From contig NZ_CP108067.1 in the NCBI RefSeq assembly GCF_036178145.1, positions 992,001 through 1,056,000 on the forward strand: a stretch of 64,000 nucleotides of DNA, read 5' to 3'. This stretch comes from Streptomyces sp. NBC_00273. Its GTDB lineage: Bacteria; Actinomycetota; Actinomycetes; Streptomycetales; Streptomycetaceae. Below, piece after piece: positions 50,179 to 58,347 of the stretch (positions are counted from its first letter, which is position 1; every line of letters starts with the position of its first letter). The notes below the pieces were generated by a model. It was not told where the DNA came from and searched no databases. It saw only the letters and a list, made by a program, of their open reading frames with translations. The position numbers were made by a program, and so were the translations under genes.

Positions 50179-51357
50179 TCAGGGGGTGTGGAAGGCGACC
50201 TCCGGTGCGTCCGGCGACGGGCCGTCGAGCACGGGCTGCGGGCGGCCCCCCAGGTGCTGGTCGAAGAAGGCGCCGACGTAGCGCCGGGTCAGTTCGACGG
50301 AGCGGCCACCGGGCAGCGGGGCCTCCTCGTCGGGCAGGCCCAGCTGTTCGCCGATCGCCGGGAAGTCGGTGAAGGTGAAGTGAGCGGAGCCGGCGAAGGT
50401 GATCCAGCGCTTCCAGCCGTCGAGCAGCGGCCAGTCGCGGTCCCAGCTCGCGTTGCCTCCGGGGCCGCGCTGCTGCGCGCCGAGCAGCATGAAGGGGCGC
50501 CCGCCGAGTCCGGCCGCGGGGACCGGCGTGGAGAAGCCGCCGTCCATGTTGATGCCGGCCCGGATCCTGCCGTCGGCGGCCATCGCGGCGGCGGTCGAGG
50601 CGCCGCCGATGGAGTGGCCGGCCATCGCGATGCGGCCCGGGTCGATGAGTCCGGCGTGGCGCCAGACGGGGTTGCGTCCGGTGAGGCGGTCCAGGAGGAA
50701 GGACACGTCGCGGGAGCGGGTGTCGCTGACGGTCCGGTAGCCGGCCTCGTCCTGGACCTTCTCGCAGGCCAGGCACGTGAGCACGCGCCCGCCGGGGAAG
50801 GCGGTCCCCACGCTCTCGTACGCGTGGTCCACGGAGGCGACGACGTAGCCGCGGGAGGCCAGGTCCTCCGCGAGCGCGGTGAGGGTGGCCCGGTGGACGC
50901 TGAAGCCCGGGGAGAGGACGATCAGCGGGTACCGACCGGCGACGGGACGGGCGCCCGTACGGCCGTGGGTCCGTGTGCCGGTCAGGGTCTCGACCGGGAT
51001 CACCTGGTCCAGTCCGCGGTCGACCAGCAGCAGCCGGGCCTCCTCGGGGGTGAGGTAGCGGGTGGCCCGGCCGCTGTCGCGGCGCGCCGGGTAGCGCATG
51101 GTGACCATCAGCTCGCGCGGCCCGGATCCGGCCCAGGGGTCGGTGCGGCTGCGGTCCACCAGGTGCAGGTCCTCCCGGCCGACGGCGAACCGGCCGGTGG
51201 GGCGCGGGAGTTCCACCGTCGTGCGGCGGTCGTCGGTCCCCACCGGTCCGGCGGCCACGGAGGTGTCCGCGGCGACCGAGGTGCCGGCGGTGGCGAGCGG
51301 GAGGGGCAGGAGGATCGCGGCCAGGGTCAGGGCGGCGGCGGTTCTGCGGTTCTTCAT
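50179..51357 (-). CDS. Secreted alpha/beta hydrolase (PAF-acetylhydrolase/chlorophyllase-like)
   Basis: A 392-residue protein with a signal peptide (about 1-30), LIVLSPGFSVHR before the oxyanion region, GYVVASVDHAYES, the nucleophile elbow AGHSIGGAS (about 243-251) and a catalytic His in GSAHFTFTDFP. It resembles platelet-activating-factor acetylhydrolase-type lipases of Streptomyces. It lies tail to tail with the molybdoenzyme gene with 13 bases between stops. Confidence 0.87.
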   Translation of the reverse strand: MKNRRTAAALTLAAILLPLPLATAGTSVAADTSVAAGPVGTDDRRTTVELPRPTGRFAVGREDLHLVDRSRTDPWAGSGPRELMVTMRYPARRDSGRATRYLTPEEARLLLVDRGLDQVIPVETLTGTRTHGRTGARPVAGRYPLIVLSPGFSVHRATLTALAEDLASRGYVVASVDHAYESVGTAFPGGRVLTCLACEKVQDEAGYRTVSDTRSRDVSFLLDRLTGRNPVWRHAGLIDPGRIAMAGHSIGGASTAAAMAADGRIRAGINMDGGFSTPVPAAGLGGRPFMLLGAQQRGPGGNASWDRDWPLLDGWKRWITFAGSAHFTFTDFPAIGEQLGLPDEEAPLPGGRSVELTRRYVGAFFDQHLGGRPQPVLDGPSPDAPEVAFHTP

Positions 51358-51447
51358 GAACGTCACGCTATGCGCGCCGTTCTGGTGGATCGTCAGCCTC
51401 TGAGGCGGATCGGCCGTCAGCCCCCGGGGGGAGTCGGGGGCGCCGGG

Positions 51448-52425
51448 TCACTCCTGAGTCGTAGCCACGCTGATGGCGTCGAGCTGGCCCCGCAGGTAAG
51501 TGTGCGAGTCGACGGGTTCGTGCACGATCCGGCCGACCGGGGCGGGCAGCGACTCCACCCGGGTGTGCGGGTCGCACTCGTAGAAGTAGACGAGGGAGAT
51601 CAGCTCTTCGGCCGGGGTGTGTGCGGGCGGGGGCAGTACGCGGTGGCGGCCCGCGCGCCAGCGGTCGCCGGTCCAGCGGGCCATCAGGTCGCCGATGTTG
51701 ACGGTGAGCGCCGCGGGGTCGTAGGGCGCGTCCTGCCAGCCGTCGGCCTCGGTGTGGATCTGGAGCCCGCCCGCGCCCAGCTGCCGGTCGAGGACGGTGA
51801 CGGTGCCGAAGTCCGTGTGGGCCCCGATGCGGAACTGCCCGGGCAGGGGCGGGCCGACGATCTCGGTGCCCGGGTACCAGTTGAGGTTGAACCCCCAGGT
51901 GGGGTGTGAGGTGTGGCGGGTGAAGTGGTCCTCGGCGAGGCCCAGCGCGACGGCGAGGAGTTCCAACAGTTCGTCGGAGAGGGACCGCATCAGGCGCAGG
52001 TACTCCGTCACCAGGGGCCGGAGCTCCGGCACTTCGGTGGGCCACACGTTGGGCGCGAACCATTCGGCGTCCACGGAGGGGATCCCCGTGGGGTCATCGG
52101 CAGCGAAGGACCAGGACTCCTTGAGGTCGGGCGGCGAGGCCGCCCCCTCCGCGTAGCTGTTTGCCTCCGCCCCGGGGCCGAGCCAGCCGCGGCCGCCGAC
52201 CGGGACGGCGTACGGGGCCTTCGTGCTGGCGGGCTGCCGGAAGAACCAGCCCGCCGCCTCCCGGATCCGCGCCGGGAGCGTCGGGTCCACGCCGTGCCCG
52301 GCCACCAGCAGGAAGCCCGCTTCGCGCAGGGCCTCGTCGACCCGGGCGGCCGTACGGGCGCGGGCCGCGGGCCCGCCGGACCGCCACGGCCCGAGGTCGA
52401 TCACGGGAATCTGGGATGCGGCCAT
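51448..52425 (-). CDS. 2-oxoglutarate/Fe(II)-dependent oxygenase (isopenicillin N synthase family)
   Basis: A 325-residue protein with the N-terminal DIOX_N part (IPVIDLGPW, GFLLVAGHGVDP) and a jelly-roll core carrying the iron triad His-x-Asp in IGAHTDFGTVT and the distal His in AGRHRVLPPP. It should oxidise a small metabolite using Fe(II), O2 and usually 2-oxoglutarate. The sequence resembles clavaminate/IPNS-like general dioxygenases, not a specific cluster enzyme. It is divergent from a VOC gene over 193 bp, in which I see no clear operator. Confidence 0.9.
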   Translation of the reverse strand: MAASQIPVIDLGPWRSGGPAARARTAARVDEALREAGFLLVAGHGVDPTLPARIREAAGWFFRQPASTKAPYAVPVGGRGWLGPGAEANSYAEGAASPPDLKESWSFAADDPTGIPSVDAEWFAPNVWPTEVPELRPLVTEYLRLMRSLSDELLELLAVALGLAEDHFTRHTSHPTWGFNLNWYPGTEIVGPPLPGQFRIGAHTDFGTVTVLDRQLGAGGLQIHTEADGWQDAPYDPAALTVNIGDLMARWTGDRWRAGRHRVLPPPAHTPAEELISLVYFYECDPHTRVESLPAPVGRIVHEPVDSHTYLRGQLDAISVATTQE

Positions 52426-52618
52426 GGGAGACCTGCCTTCCGGGGCTGCGGGCGCGTCCGGAACCGAGGCTATCGCCGCGCGCCACCGGAGGGGATCGCC
52501 ACGGAGCGTGATTCTCGGACACCTTCTGTGTGCATTCGCCGTCGTGGATCGCGAAGATCGTCACGATAAGCACCAGAATGGGAGGGGCAGCGGTGGCTCA
52601 CCAGGGACGGAGCGAACG

Positions 52619-53416
52619 GTGGAGATTTCGACGAAGGAAGTCTTCGGGGCCCCGTGCTGGGTGAGCCTGATGACGCGCGACCTCGGCACGGCCCAGCATT
52701 TCTACGGTGCGGTCGTGGGCTGGAGGTTCCGCCCGACCCGCCTCGGCGAGGCGTTCTCGGTGGCCTTCCAGGGCCGGGTGCCGGTCGCGGGCATCGGGGC
52801 GCTGGCCGCGGACCTGGGGGTCGCGGCGGCCTGGACCCCCTACTTCGCCGTCGACGACGCCGATGTGGCGGTGGACCGGATCCGGGAGCGGACGGGCACG
52901 ATCGCGGTCGGCCCGGTCTCCTTCGAGTCCGGCGGCCGCGCCGCGCTCGTCGCCGACCCGGACGGCGCCGTCTTCGGGATCTGGGAGGGCAACGTGGAGG
53001 CGGACTGGCGGGTGGGCAGGGGTCCGTCACCCGCCTGGCTGGAACTGCGCACCAGGAACGCCTTCGACGCGGCGATCTTCTACGGTGCGGTGCTGGAGTG
53101 GGCCACCGGCCGCGCCGGCTGCTGCGAGGTCTCGTACGAGGAGGACCAGGTCGTGCTGCGGCAGGACGGCGAGCCCGTCGCCCGCCTGAACAGCGGCCCG
53201 GTGGAGATCGCCTCCTACTCCCCGCACACCCGGCCGCGCTGGCACGTCCACTTCCGGGTGCCGAAGCTCCGTCCGGCGATGGAGGCCGCCGTCTCGCTGG
53301 GCGGACGGGCCGTCTCGGAGATCACCTCGAACGCCGTGGAGCGGTGGGTGACGCTCCGCGACCCGGACGGGGCCCTGTTCACCCTCACCACCGCCCTCGG
53401 GTCGGACATCGACTGA
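52619..53416 (+). CDS. Two-module VOC-superfamily protein
   Basis: A 265-residue protein of two glyoxalase-type modules: CWVSLMTRDLGTAQHFYGAVVGW (1) with LVADPDGAVFGIWEG, and AWLELRTRNAFDAAIFYGAVLEW (2) with VTLRDPDGALFTL. The doubled arrangement is like CFP-30B/hydroxylase-type proteins of actinobacteria. The GTG start at 52619 has a ggag site 6 bases upstream; no in-frame ATG is nearby. Confidence 0.87.
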   Translation: MEISTKEVFGAPCWVSLMTRDLGTAQHFYGAVVGWRFRPTRLGEAFSVAFQGRVPVAGIGALAADLGVAAAWTPYFAVDDADVAVDRIRERTGTIAVGPVSFESGGRAALVADPDGAVFGIWEGNVEADWRVGRGPSPAWLELRTRNAFDAAIFYGAVLEWATGRAGCCEVSYEEDQVVLRQDGEPVARLNSGPVEIASYSPHTRPRWHVHFRVPKLRPAMEAAVSLGGRAVSEITSNAVERWVTLRDPDGALFTLTTALGSDID

Positions 53417-53537
53417 CCGTCCCCGTCCTCCGTTGGTGGGGGGCGACTCACACTCGGTGACGCTTCGAGATGCGGGCGCACGGCAGGACTGGTTCGCTGA
53501 ATCCGCCCGCTCTCCCCCACAGATCCAAGGAGCGATC

Positions 53538-53726
53538 ATGAGCGTTTCAGGTGAGTCCCGCGGCCGGTCCCAGCAGATGCGCACCAAGGCGAAGGAGCTG
53601 AACGACGCGGCCGAGCGGTCCACCGACCCGGAGGAGCGCCGCCGGCTCAAGGAGAAGGCCCGTCGCCTCCAGGAGCAGAGCGAGCAGGAGGGCCGTATGG
53701 ACGACCGGGGCATGGACCCCATGTAG
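53538..53726 (+). CDS. Small hydrophilic helical protein, DUF6381-like
   Basis: 62 residues, nearly all charged helix (QQMRTKAKELNDAAERSTDP, then RRLKEKARRLQEQSEQEG). It has an aagga site before ATG 53538 and resembles a family of small Streptomyces proteins (DUF6381, from memory). The composition suggests a stress-related or hydrophilin-like role; the function is unknown. Confidence 0.75.
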   Translation: MSVSGESRGRSQQMRTKAKELNDAAERSTDPEERRRLKEKARRLQEQSEQEGRMDDRGMDPM

Positions 53727-53751
53727 TCCGTGCGTCTCCCCCACGCACCCC

Positions 53752-53801
53752 CACCGGCCGGTGTCCGCCGCGATCCCCGTCGCCGCGGCCACCGGCCGGT
53801 G
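53752..53801. repeat. Two copies of a 12-bp palindrome
   Basis: The palindrome caccggccggtg occurs at 53752-53763 and 53790-53801 in the gap between two plus-strand genes. The two copies can pair with each other as well as with themselves, so they may terminate the upstream gene or bind a protein. Confidence 0.5.
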
Positions 53802-53889
53802 CCCGTCTCGGGGGCCCGCCGCGGGCTTGGACCGTAGGAATCATGGATCTAAGCTGCTGCCCCGGATCGCCTTCCTCCAGGAGTCACCC

Positions 53890-54231
53890 GTGGCGCGCTC
53901 GCTCGACGGCCTCGTCTTCGCCCCCGTGGCCGACCAGTCCCCCGGCCAGGTCGGCCGGCAGACCCGGTTCGAGTACCACGAGCAGGACGACCGGGTCTGG
54001 GCCGAATACCGGGGCGGCGACGTGGCCATGGGCTATCTCGTCGGCACCCGGGCCGGCCGCACCATCGACTTCCGCTACGTCCAGCTCCGCCTCGACGGCA
54101 CGACCGCGTCCGGGCACTGCACCTCGCTCCTGACGGAGCTTCCCGACGGGCGCCTGCGCCTGGAGGAGACCTGGACCTGGGAGTCCCAGGAGGGCAGCGG
54201 CACGAGCGTGGTCGAGCAACTGCCGCTCTGA
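53890..54231 (+). CDS. Conserved small beta-rich protein of unknown function
   Basis: A 113-residue protein: QTRFEYHEQDDRVWAEYRGG, GYLVGTRAGRTIDFRYVQL, LPDGRLRLEETWTWES. The repeated antiparallel strands suggest a small beta-barrel. Homologues in Streptomyces are sometimes labelled N-acetylglutamate synthase, but no acetyltransferase motif is present and I do not accept that name. GTG 53890 has an aggag site 7 bases upstream. Confidence 0.75.
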   Translation: MARSLDGLVFAPVADQSPGQVGRQTRFEYHEQDDRVWAEYRGGDVAMGYLVGTRAGRTIDFRYVQLRLDGTTASGHCTSLLTELPDGRLRLEETWTWESQEGSGTSVVEQLPL

Positions 54232-54281
54232 CCCCTGGGTTCGCGGCCCTCGCCGGCCCGGCCCGGTGACGGTGGGCTCGT

Positions 54282-55340
54282 TCAGAGCATGATGAGCAGC
54301 CGCGTCTTGGCCTTGAGCTTCCGGTTGACCGAACGGCTCTGCACGTACACCTCCAGCTTGGGATTGCGCCCCGCCTTCACGGAGACGGTCCCCTGGATGC
54401 CCGTGCCGAACAGGAGACTGCGCGCCGCGTCGCCCGTGTACGCGCGGTCGGTGTCCTTCTCGACCACGATGACTTCCTTGTCGGGCTGAACCTGGACCCG
54501 GGTGCCCAGCTGGTAGTAGCACGACCCGCGTTCGTACGTCACGCCCGGGTGCGAGTCGACGAAGGTGCGGATCGCGACCTCCTCGTCGACCTTCAGGAGC
54601 CGGTACTTGTCGGCCGGGACCGGTTCGAGGTTCGCCCGCACGTCGTCCACCGAGAGGTCCTGGCCGACCGCGAACAGGTTCTTCGTGCCCCGCACCCCCT
54701 TCTCGCGGCCGCGCAGGAAGCTGGTGGCGGCGGCGCGCACGGTGCCGATCGCCTCCTCCACGCCCTCCTGGGAATCCGCATCCCATATGGCGATGTTTCC
54801 GGCCGGGAAACCGTAGTTCTGGGCGGTCCGCTTCGCCAGGGAGTTCGGAACGAGGATCGCGGACGTCCAGTGGCCCGGGAGCGCACCCATCTTCGCCGCG
54901 ATCCTGTCCAGCCAGGGGCCGAGGATGGTCATGTCGCCGTCGTGCCGGCGGTCGCCGCCGGAGGCGTTCTCCTCGCCGTCCGTCACCACGATCTGGAGGA
55001 AGCTGTGCTCGCCGTACTCCTCCCAGATGTGGCCCAGGTCGTCCAGTGACTTCAGCGAGGCTTCGATGAGGGCGGTCGCACCGTTGTTCACCTTGTAGAG
55101 CCCCCGCATGGACGGGAGGTGCTTCACGTCCATGTCCCAGACCAGGTTCTCCACCTTGTGGTCGAAGGAGTAGAGGCTGATCCGGGTCTCGTGACCGAGA
55201 CTGTCCGACTCGGCCTTCAGGCCGGCCACGAACTCGTCGACGACACGGATCAGTTGACCCTGGTGCGGGCGCATGGAACCCGAACAGTCCACTACCAGCG
55301 CGACGTGGTTCACCTTGTGCTGGATCTTGTTGGCGGACAT
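54282..55340 (-). CDS. Cytoplasmic VWA-domain protein
   Basis: A 352-residue protein starting with a VWA domain: VALVVDCSGSMRPHQGQ (MIDAS, about 14-30), NGATALIEA and IVVTDGEEN complete the metal site. After about residue 230 comes a beta-rich C-terminal half with FLRGREKGVRGTKNLF and an ending LKAKTRLLIML. No signal peptide. It stands alone with an aaggag site before ATG 55340 and no MoxR ATPase beside it. Confidence 0.85.
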   Translation of the reverse strand: MSANKIQHKVNHVALVVDCSGSMRPHQGQLIRVVDEFVAGLKAESDSLGHETRISLYSFDHKVENLVWDMDVKHLPSMRGLYKVNNGATALIEASLKSLDDLGHIWEEYGEHSFLQIVVTDGEENASGGDRRHDGDMTILGPWLDRIAAKMGALPGHWTSAILVPNSLAKRTAQNYGFPAGNIAIWDADSQEGVEEAIGTVRAAATSFLRGREKGVRGTKNLFAVGQDLSVDDVRANLEPVPADKYRLLKVDEEVAIRTFVDSHPGVTYERGSCYYQLGTRVQVQPDKEVIVVEKDTDRAYTGDAARSLLFGTGIQGTVSVKAGRNPKLEVYVQSRSVNRKLKAKTRLLIML

Positions 55341-55440
55341 GTCTGTGCTCCTTCTCAGAGGCTCCCCGAGTGATGTCTCCACACTAGGAGGAGCCTCTGA
55401 CAGCGGAGCTTGACGGACGATCACCCCGCGGGAGAGGGAT

Positions 55441-56829
55441 TCAGAGCCGGACGTTCCAGTCGACGGAGGAACGCAGGGTGCGCACCACCTTCGGGTCGCG
55501 CACCGATGCGGTGCGGTCCTCGGCCGTGACCGTCAGGCGGTGCGTGCGGAAGTCGAAGAGCCACAGCTCCGCCACCGACACCTCGGTGCGGCCCTGGAAG
55601 CGCTTCAGCTCCCGGCCGTCGAGGTACCAGCGGACCACGAGCTGTCGGCCGTCCGCGCCGGCCAGCTTCGGCACGGAGGCCTTCGCCGTGTGGCGCAGCC
55701 GCAGGGTGCGGTCGGTCGGGGTGAGCGGGCTGACGATCCGCGCGTGCTGGTAGAACCCGGCGATCATCGACTCGACGCCGGGCAGGTTGAAGGGCTTGCC
55801 CAGGACCCGCATGAGGGAGTTGTCGGTGGGCCGGTACAGCCCGGTGACGAAGTAGTTGCCGCCCTCGTACGCGCCGACCGTGCCGCCGTCGGGTGATTCC
55901 TCGCCGAGCCAGCGGTACCACTTGGCCCGCTGCGCGGCCATGCGGTCGGCCGGCAGGGTCGAGCTGTTGGATTCGCCGGGCTCGGGACCGGTGTACTTCT
56001 CGTAGTCCGGGACGCCCGGGTAGAAGTACTCGTCGGCGAGCTTGCCGAGGGAGTGGCCGGTCTCGTGGATGGCGACCTGGCCGGACTTCGGGTGGCCCGC
56101 GGAGGCCGTCGATATCCCCTCGTACCCGAGGGTGGCGCTGGGCTCGTTGTAGCCCGCTCCGCCGTACTTGGCGCTGTTGGCCAGGACGATGACGAGGTCG
56201 GCGGCGGGCGCCTTCGCCACGTACGCGTCCACCTTGGGCTGGTCGACGCAGAGCAGTCGCTCGATGCTCTCGCACCAGAAGTACGAGCCGAGGGCGGTGT
56301 CGCGGACGGTGGCCGGGTCGGGGTCGCCGGAGACTCCGGAGTCGTGCGAGACGGCGTCGACCGCCCAGACGTTGAAGAGGTTCCGGTACGTCGTGTAGGG
56401 CTCGACGGCGGTCACCTCGGCCCACTTCTGCTCGGCGTCGGTGTGGAACCGGGCCAGTTCGGCGGCGGTGTACCCGTCGCCGATGACCACGACGTCGAGG
56501 CGATCGGCGGTGGAGCCGTTGTCGATCATCTTGGTGACCTGGCCGTCGGCCGACCGCTCGGCCGGGGACAGCCGGCCCGGGGCCTTGGCGGGGCCGCCGG
56601 CGGCCGGTACCCGGGCGTGGCCCGATCCGGCGTCACCGCCGTGCTCCGGCCCGGGTATTTCGACCTCGATGCGCGGCCCCGCCGGGGCGGTGGCCGCGTC
56701 GGCGGGTCCGGCCGGTCCGGCCGCCACCAGCGCGGCGGTCGCGCAGATCGTCGCGACGGCCGCGCGCCACGCCGAGCGCACGGCGGAACGCCTGCCCGGA
56801 CGCCTGCCCGAACCTCTGACTGGATCCAT
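55441..56829 (-). CDS. Secreted M64-family (IgA-peptidase type) zinc metallopeptidase
   Basis: A 462-residue protein with a long basic signal peptide (1-46), the M64 landmarks IDNGSTADRLDVVVIGDGYTA (about 101-121) and LANSAKYGGAGYN, and the zinc motif HETGHSLGKLADEY (about 252-265; H-E-x-x-H with a downstream Asp). A C-terminal beta domain follows. It should be a secreted protease. The gene is divergent from an XRE-TPR regulator over an AT-rich 138-bp gap, which may control it. Confidence 0.92.
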   Translation of the reverse strand: MDPVRGSGRRPGRRSAVRSAWRAAVATICATAALVAAGPAGPADAATAPAGPRIEVEIPGPEHGGDAGSGHARVPAAGGPAKAPGRLSPAERSADGQVTKMIDNGSTADRLDVVVIGDGYTAAELARFHTDAEQKWAEVTAVEPYTTYRNLFNVWAVDAVSHDSGVSGDPDPATVRDTALGSYFWCESIERLLCVDQPKVDAYVAKAPAADLVIVLANSAKYGGAGYNEPSATLGYEGISTASAGHPKSGQVAIHETGHSLGKLADEYFYPGVPDYEKYTGPEPGESNSSTLPADRMAAQRAKWYRWLGEESPDGGTVGAYEGGNYFVTGLYRPTDNSLMRVLGKPFNLPGVESMIAGFYQHARIVSPLTPTDRTLRLRHTAKASVPKLAGADGRQLVVRWYLDGRELKRFQGRTEVSVAELWLFDFRTHRLTVTAEDRTASVRDPKVVRTLRSSVDWNVRL

Positions 56830-56864
56830 GAAGTACTCCCCCGGGAACGGAAGTTAAATGGTCT

Positions 56865-56893
56865 GTTAAGCGTGTTGAATCAGTTGCTTAAAC
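56865..56893. promoter_or_regulatory. AT-rich inverted repeat in the M64/XRE promoter gap
   Basis: The arms are gttaagc (56865-56871) and gcttaaac (56886-56893), with a further ttaaat at 56854-56859. The patch stands out against the GC-rich surroundings and lies where the two divergent promoters should be, so it is a candidate operator for the XRE-TPR protein. Confidence 0.5.
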
Positions 56894-56967
56894 TAGGTGG
56901 CGCACGGGACGTGCGCAATGCCTGCTCCCGCTGAATACTGGGGAGTTCGAGCGACCAGGGGGATTTC

Positions 56968-58347
56968 ATGGACGAACCGGCCCGGATCGGCCGCAGGGTG
57001 CAGCGCATGCGCGGCGAACTCGGCCTGACCCAGCGGCAGTTGGCTGAGCCTTCTTACACCCCGGCCTACATCTCCACGCTGGAGTCGGGCAAGGTCCGGC
57101 CCTCCGAGACCGCACTGCGCTTCCTCGCCGCCCGCCTGGGCACCTCGTACGAGGAGCTCGCCACCGGCCGCCCCGCCCACCTGGCGACCGAGCTGCGGCT
57201 CGCCCTCACCGATGCCCAGCAGACGCTCGCCACGGGCGCGGCCGACGAAGCCGCCGCGCGCTATCGGCGGCTGCTCGCCGAGGCCGGGGAGCTCGGGCTG
57301 GTCGCCGAGCAGGCGGAGGCCCGGCTCGGGCTCGGTGACTGTGCGCTGGAGTCCGGCGAACTGCCCGACGCGATCGGTCACTTCGAGACGGCCGAGCGCC
57401 TCCTCGCGGACGAGCCGCTCCCTCGACGGGCCCGGCCGATCCGCGGCCGGGCCGTCGCGCACCTGCTCGCCGGCGAGCTGCGCTACGCCTGCTACCTGCT
57501 CGAATCCACCATCGACGAGCTCGGCTCGAGCGGGCTGGCCGATCCCGAGGCGCTGGTGCTCCTCAACGCCGCGATCATCGGGCCGTACCTTGACATGGGC
57601 GCCCACGCCCGGGCCGCCCGGGCCGCCGAGCTCGCCCTCTCGCTGGCTCCGCAGGTCAGCGATCCGGCGCTGGTGGCGGGCATGCACCGGCAGGTGGCCC
57701 GGACCTTCCTCGCCGGGGGGCGGGTGGCCGACGCCGACGCCTCCCTGGCGAAGGCCCAGGAGATCTACGGGCAGCTGCGGCTGCGGACCGATCTGGCGCA
57801 CTGTCACTGGATGCGCGGCTACGTCCAGGCGCAGAACGGCGAACTCGCCTCGGCAGAGCGCGAGTTGCGCATCGCCCGGGACATGCTGTCGGCCCGTCGC
57901 GCCGGGCTCTACACGGCGCAGGTGGAGGTCGAGCTGGCCGACGTACTGCGCCAGCTCGGGCGGTACGAGGAGGCCGCCGGGCTACTCTCGGCGCTGCTCG
58001 AGCTGGGGGACAGCCACGGCGCCGTGCACGCGGGCGGGGCGCACCGGCTCCTCGGCCTGATGGCCGAGGAGCGCGGCGAGCCGGAGGCGGCCGAGGAGCA
58101 CTACGTACAGGCGTTGGCGCTGCTGGAGCGCAGTGGGGCATCGGGCGATCTCGCGGACCTGTGCCGGCTGCTGGGTGATCTGCTGCGGCGTACGGGCCGG
58201 GTCGAGGCGGCCATGGACGCGTACCGCACGGGCCTGGGGCACCGGGCGGCGCCCGGCACCACCACCCTGGGCCCGGCGCCCGCCGCGCCCGCGGTCCGGC
58301 CCGCCCGGGTCAGTGGTTCTCGGTGGGCTGCAGGTCCCGCGGAATGA
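56968..58347 (+). CDS. XRE-family regulator with C-terminal TPR domain
   Basis: A 459-residue protein. The N-terminal helix-turn-helix (IGRRVQRMRGELGLTQRQLA, then YISTLESGKVRPSETALRFLA) fits the XRE/Cro type. Residues ~75-430 consist of about eight tetratricopeptide repeats. The architecture resembles peptide-sensing RRNPP-type regulators and Streptomyces homologues that respond to small ligands. Its last 38 bases overlap the 3' end of the MFS gene tail to tail. Confidence 0.88.
   Translation: MDEPARIGRRVQRMRGELGLTQRQLAEPSYTPAYISTLESGKVRPSETALRFLAARLGTSYEELATGRPAHLATELRLALTDAQQTLATGAADEAAARYRRLLAEAGELGLVAEQAEARLGLGDCALESGELPDAIGHFETAERLLADEPLPRRARPIRGRAVAHLLAGELRYACYLLESTIDELGSSGLADPEALVLLNAAIIGPYLDMGAHARAARAAELALSLAPQVSDPALVAGMHRQVARTFLAGGRVADADASLAKAQEIYGQLRLRTDLAHCHWMRGYVQAQNGELASAERELRIARDMLSARRAGLYTAQVEVELADVLRQLGRYEEAAGLLSALLELGDSHGAVHAGGAHRLLGLMAEERGEPEAAEEHYVQALALLERSGASGDLADLCRLLGDLLRRTGRVEAAMDAYRTGLGHRAAPGTTTLGPAPAAPAVRPARVSGSRWAAGPAE

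Noticed and set aside
53890..54231. N-acetylglutamate synthase
   Set aside because: It is small and beta-rich, with no GNAT acetyl-CoA motif.
54282..55340. This VWA gene as part of the MoxR/VWA locus
   Set aside because: It is 9 kb away, alone and not beside an ATPase; its C-terminal half is unrelated.
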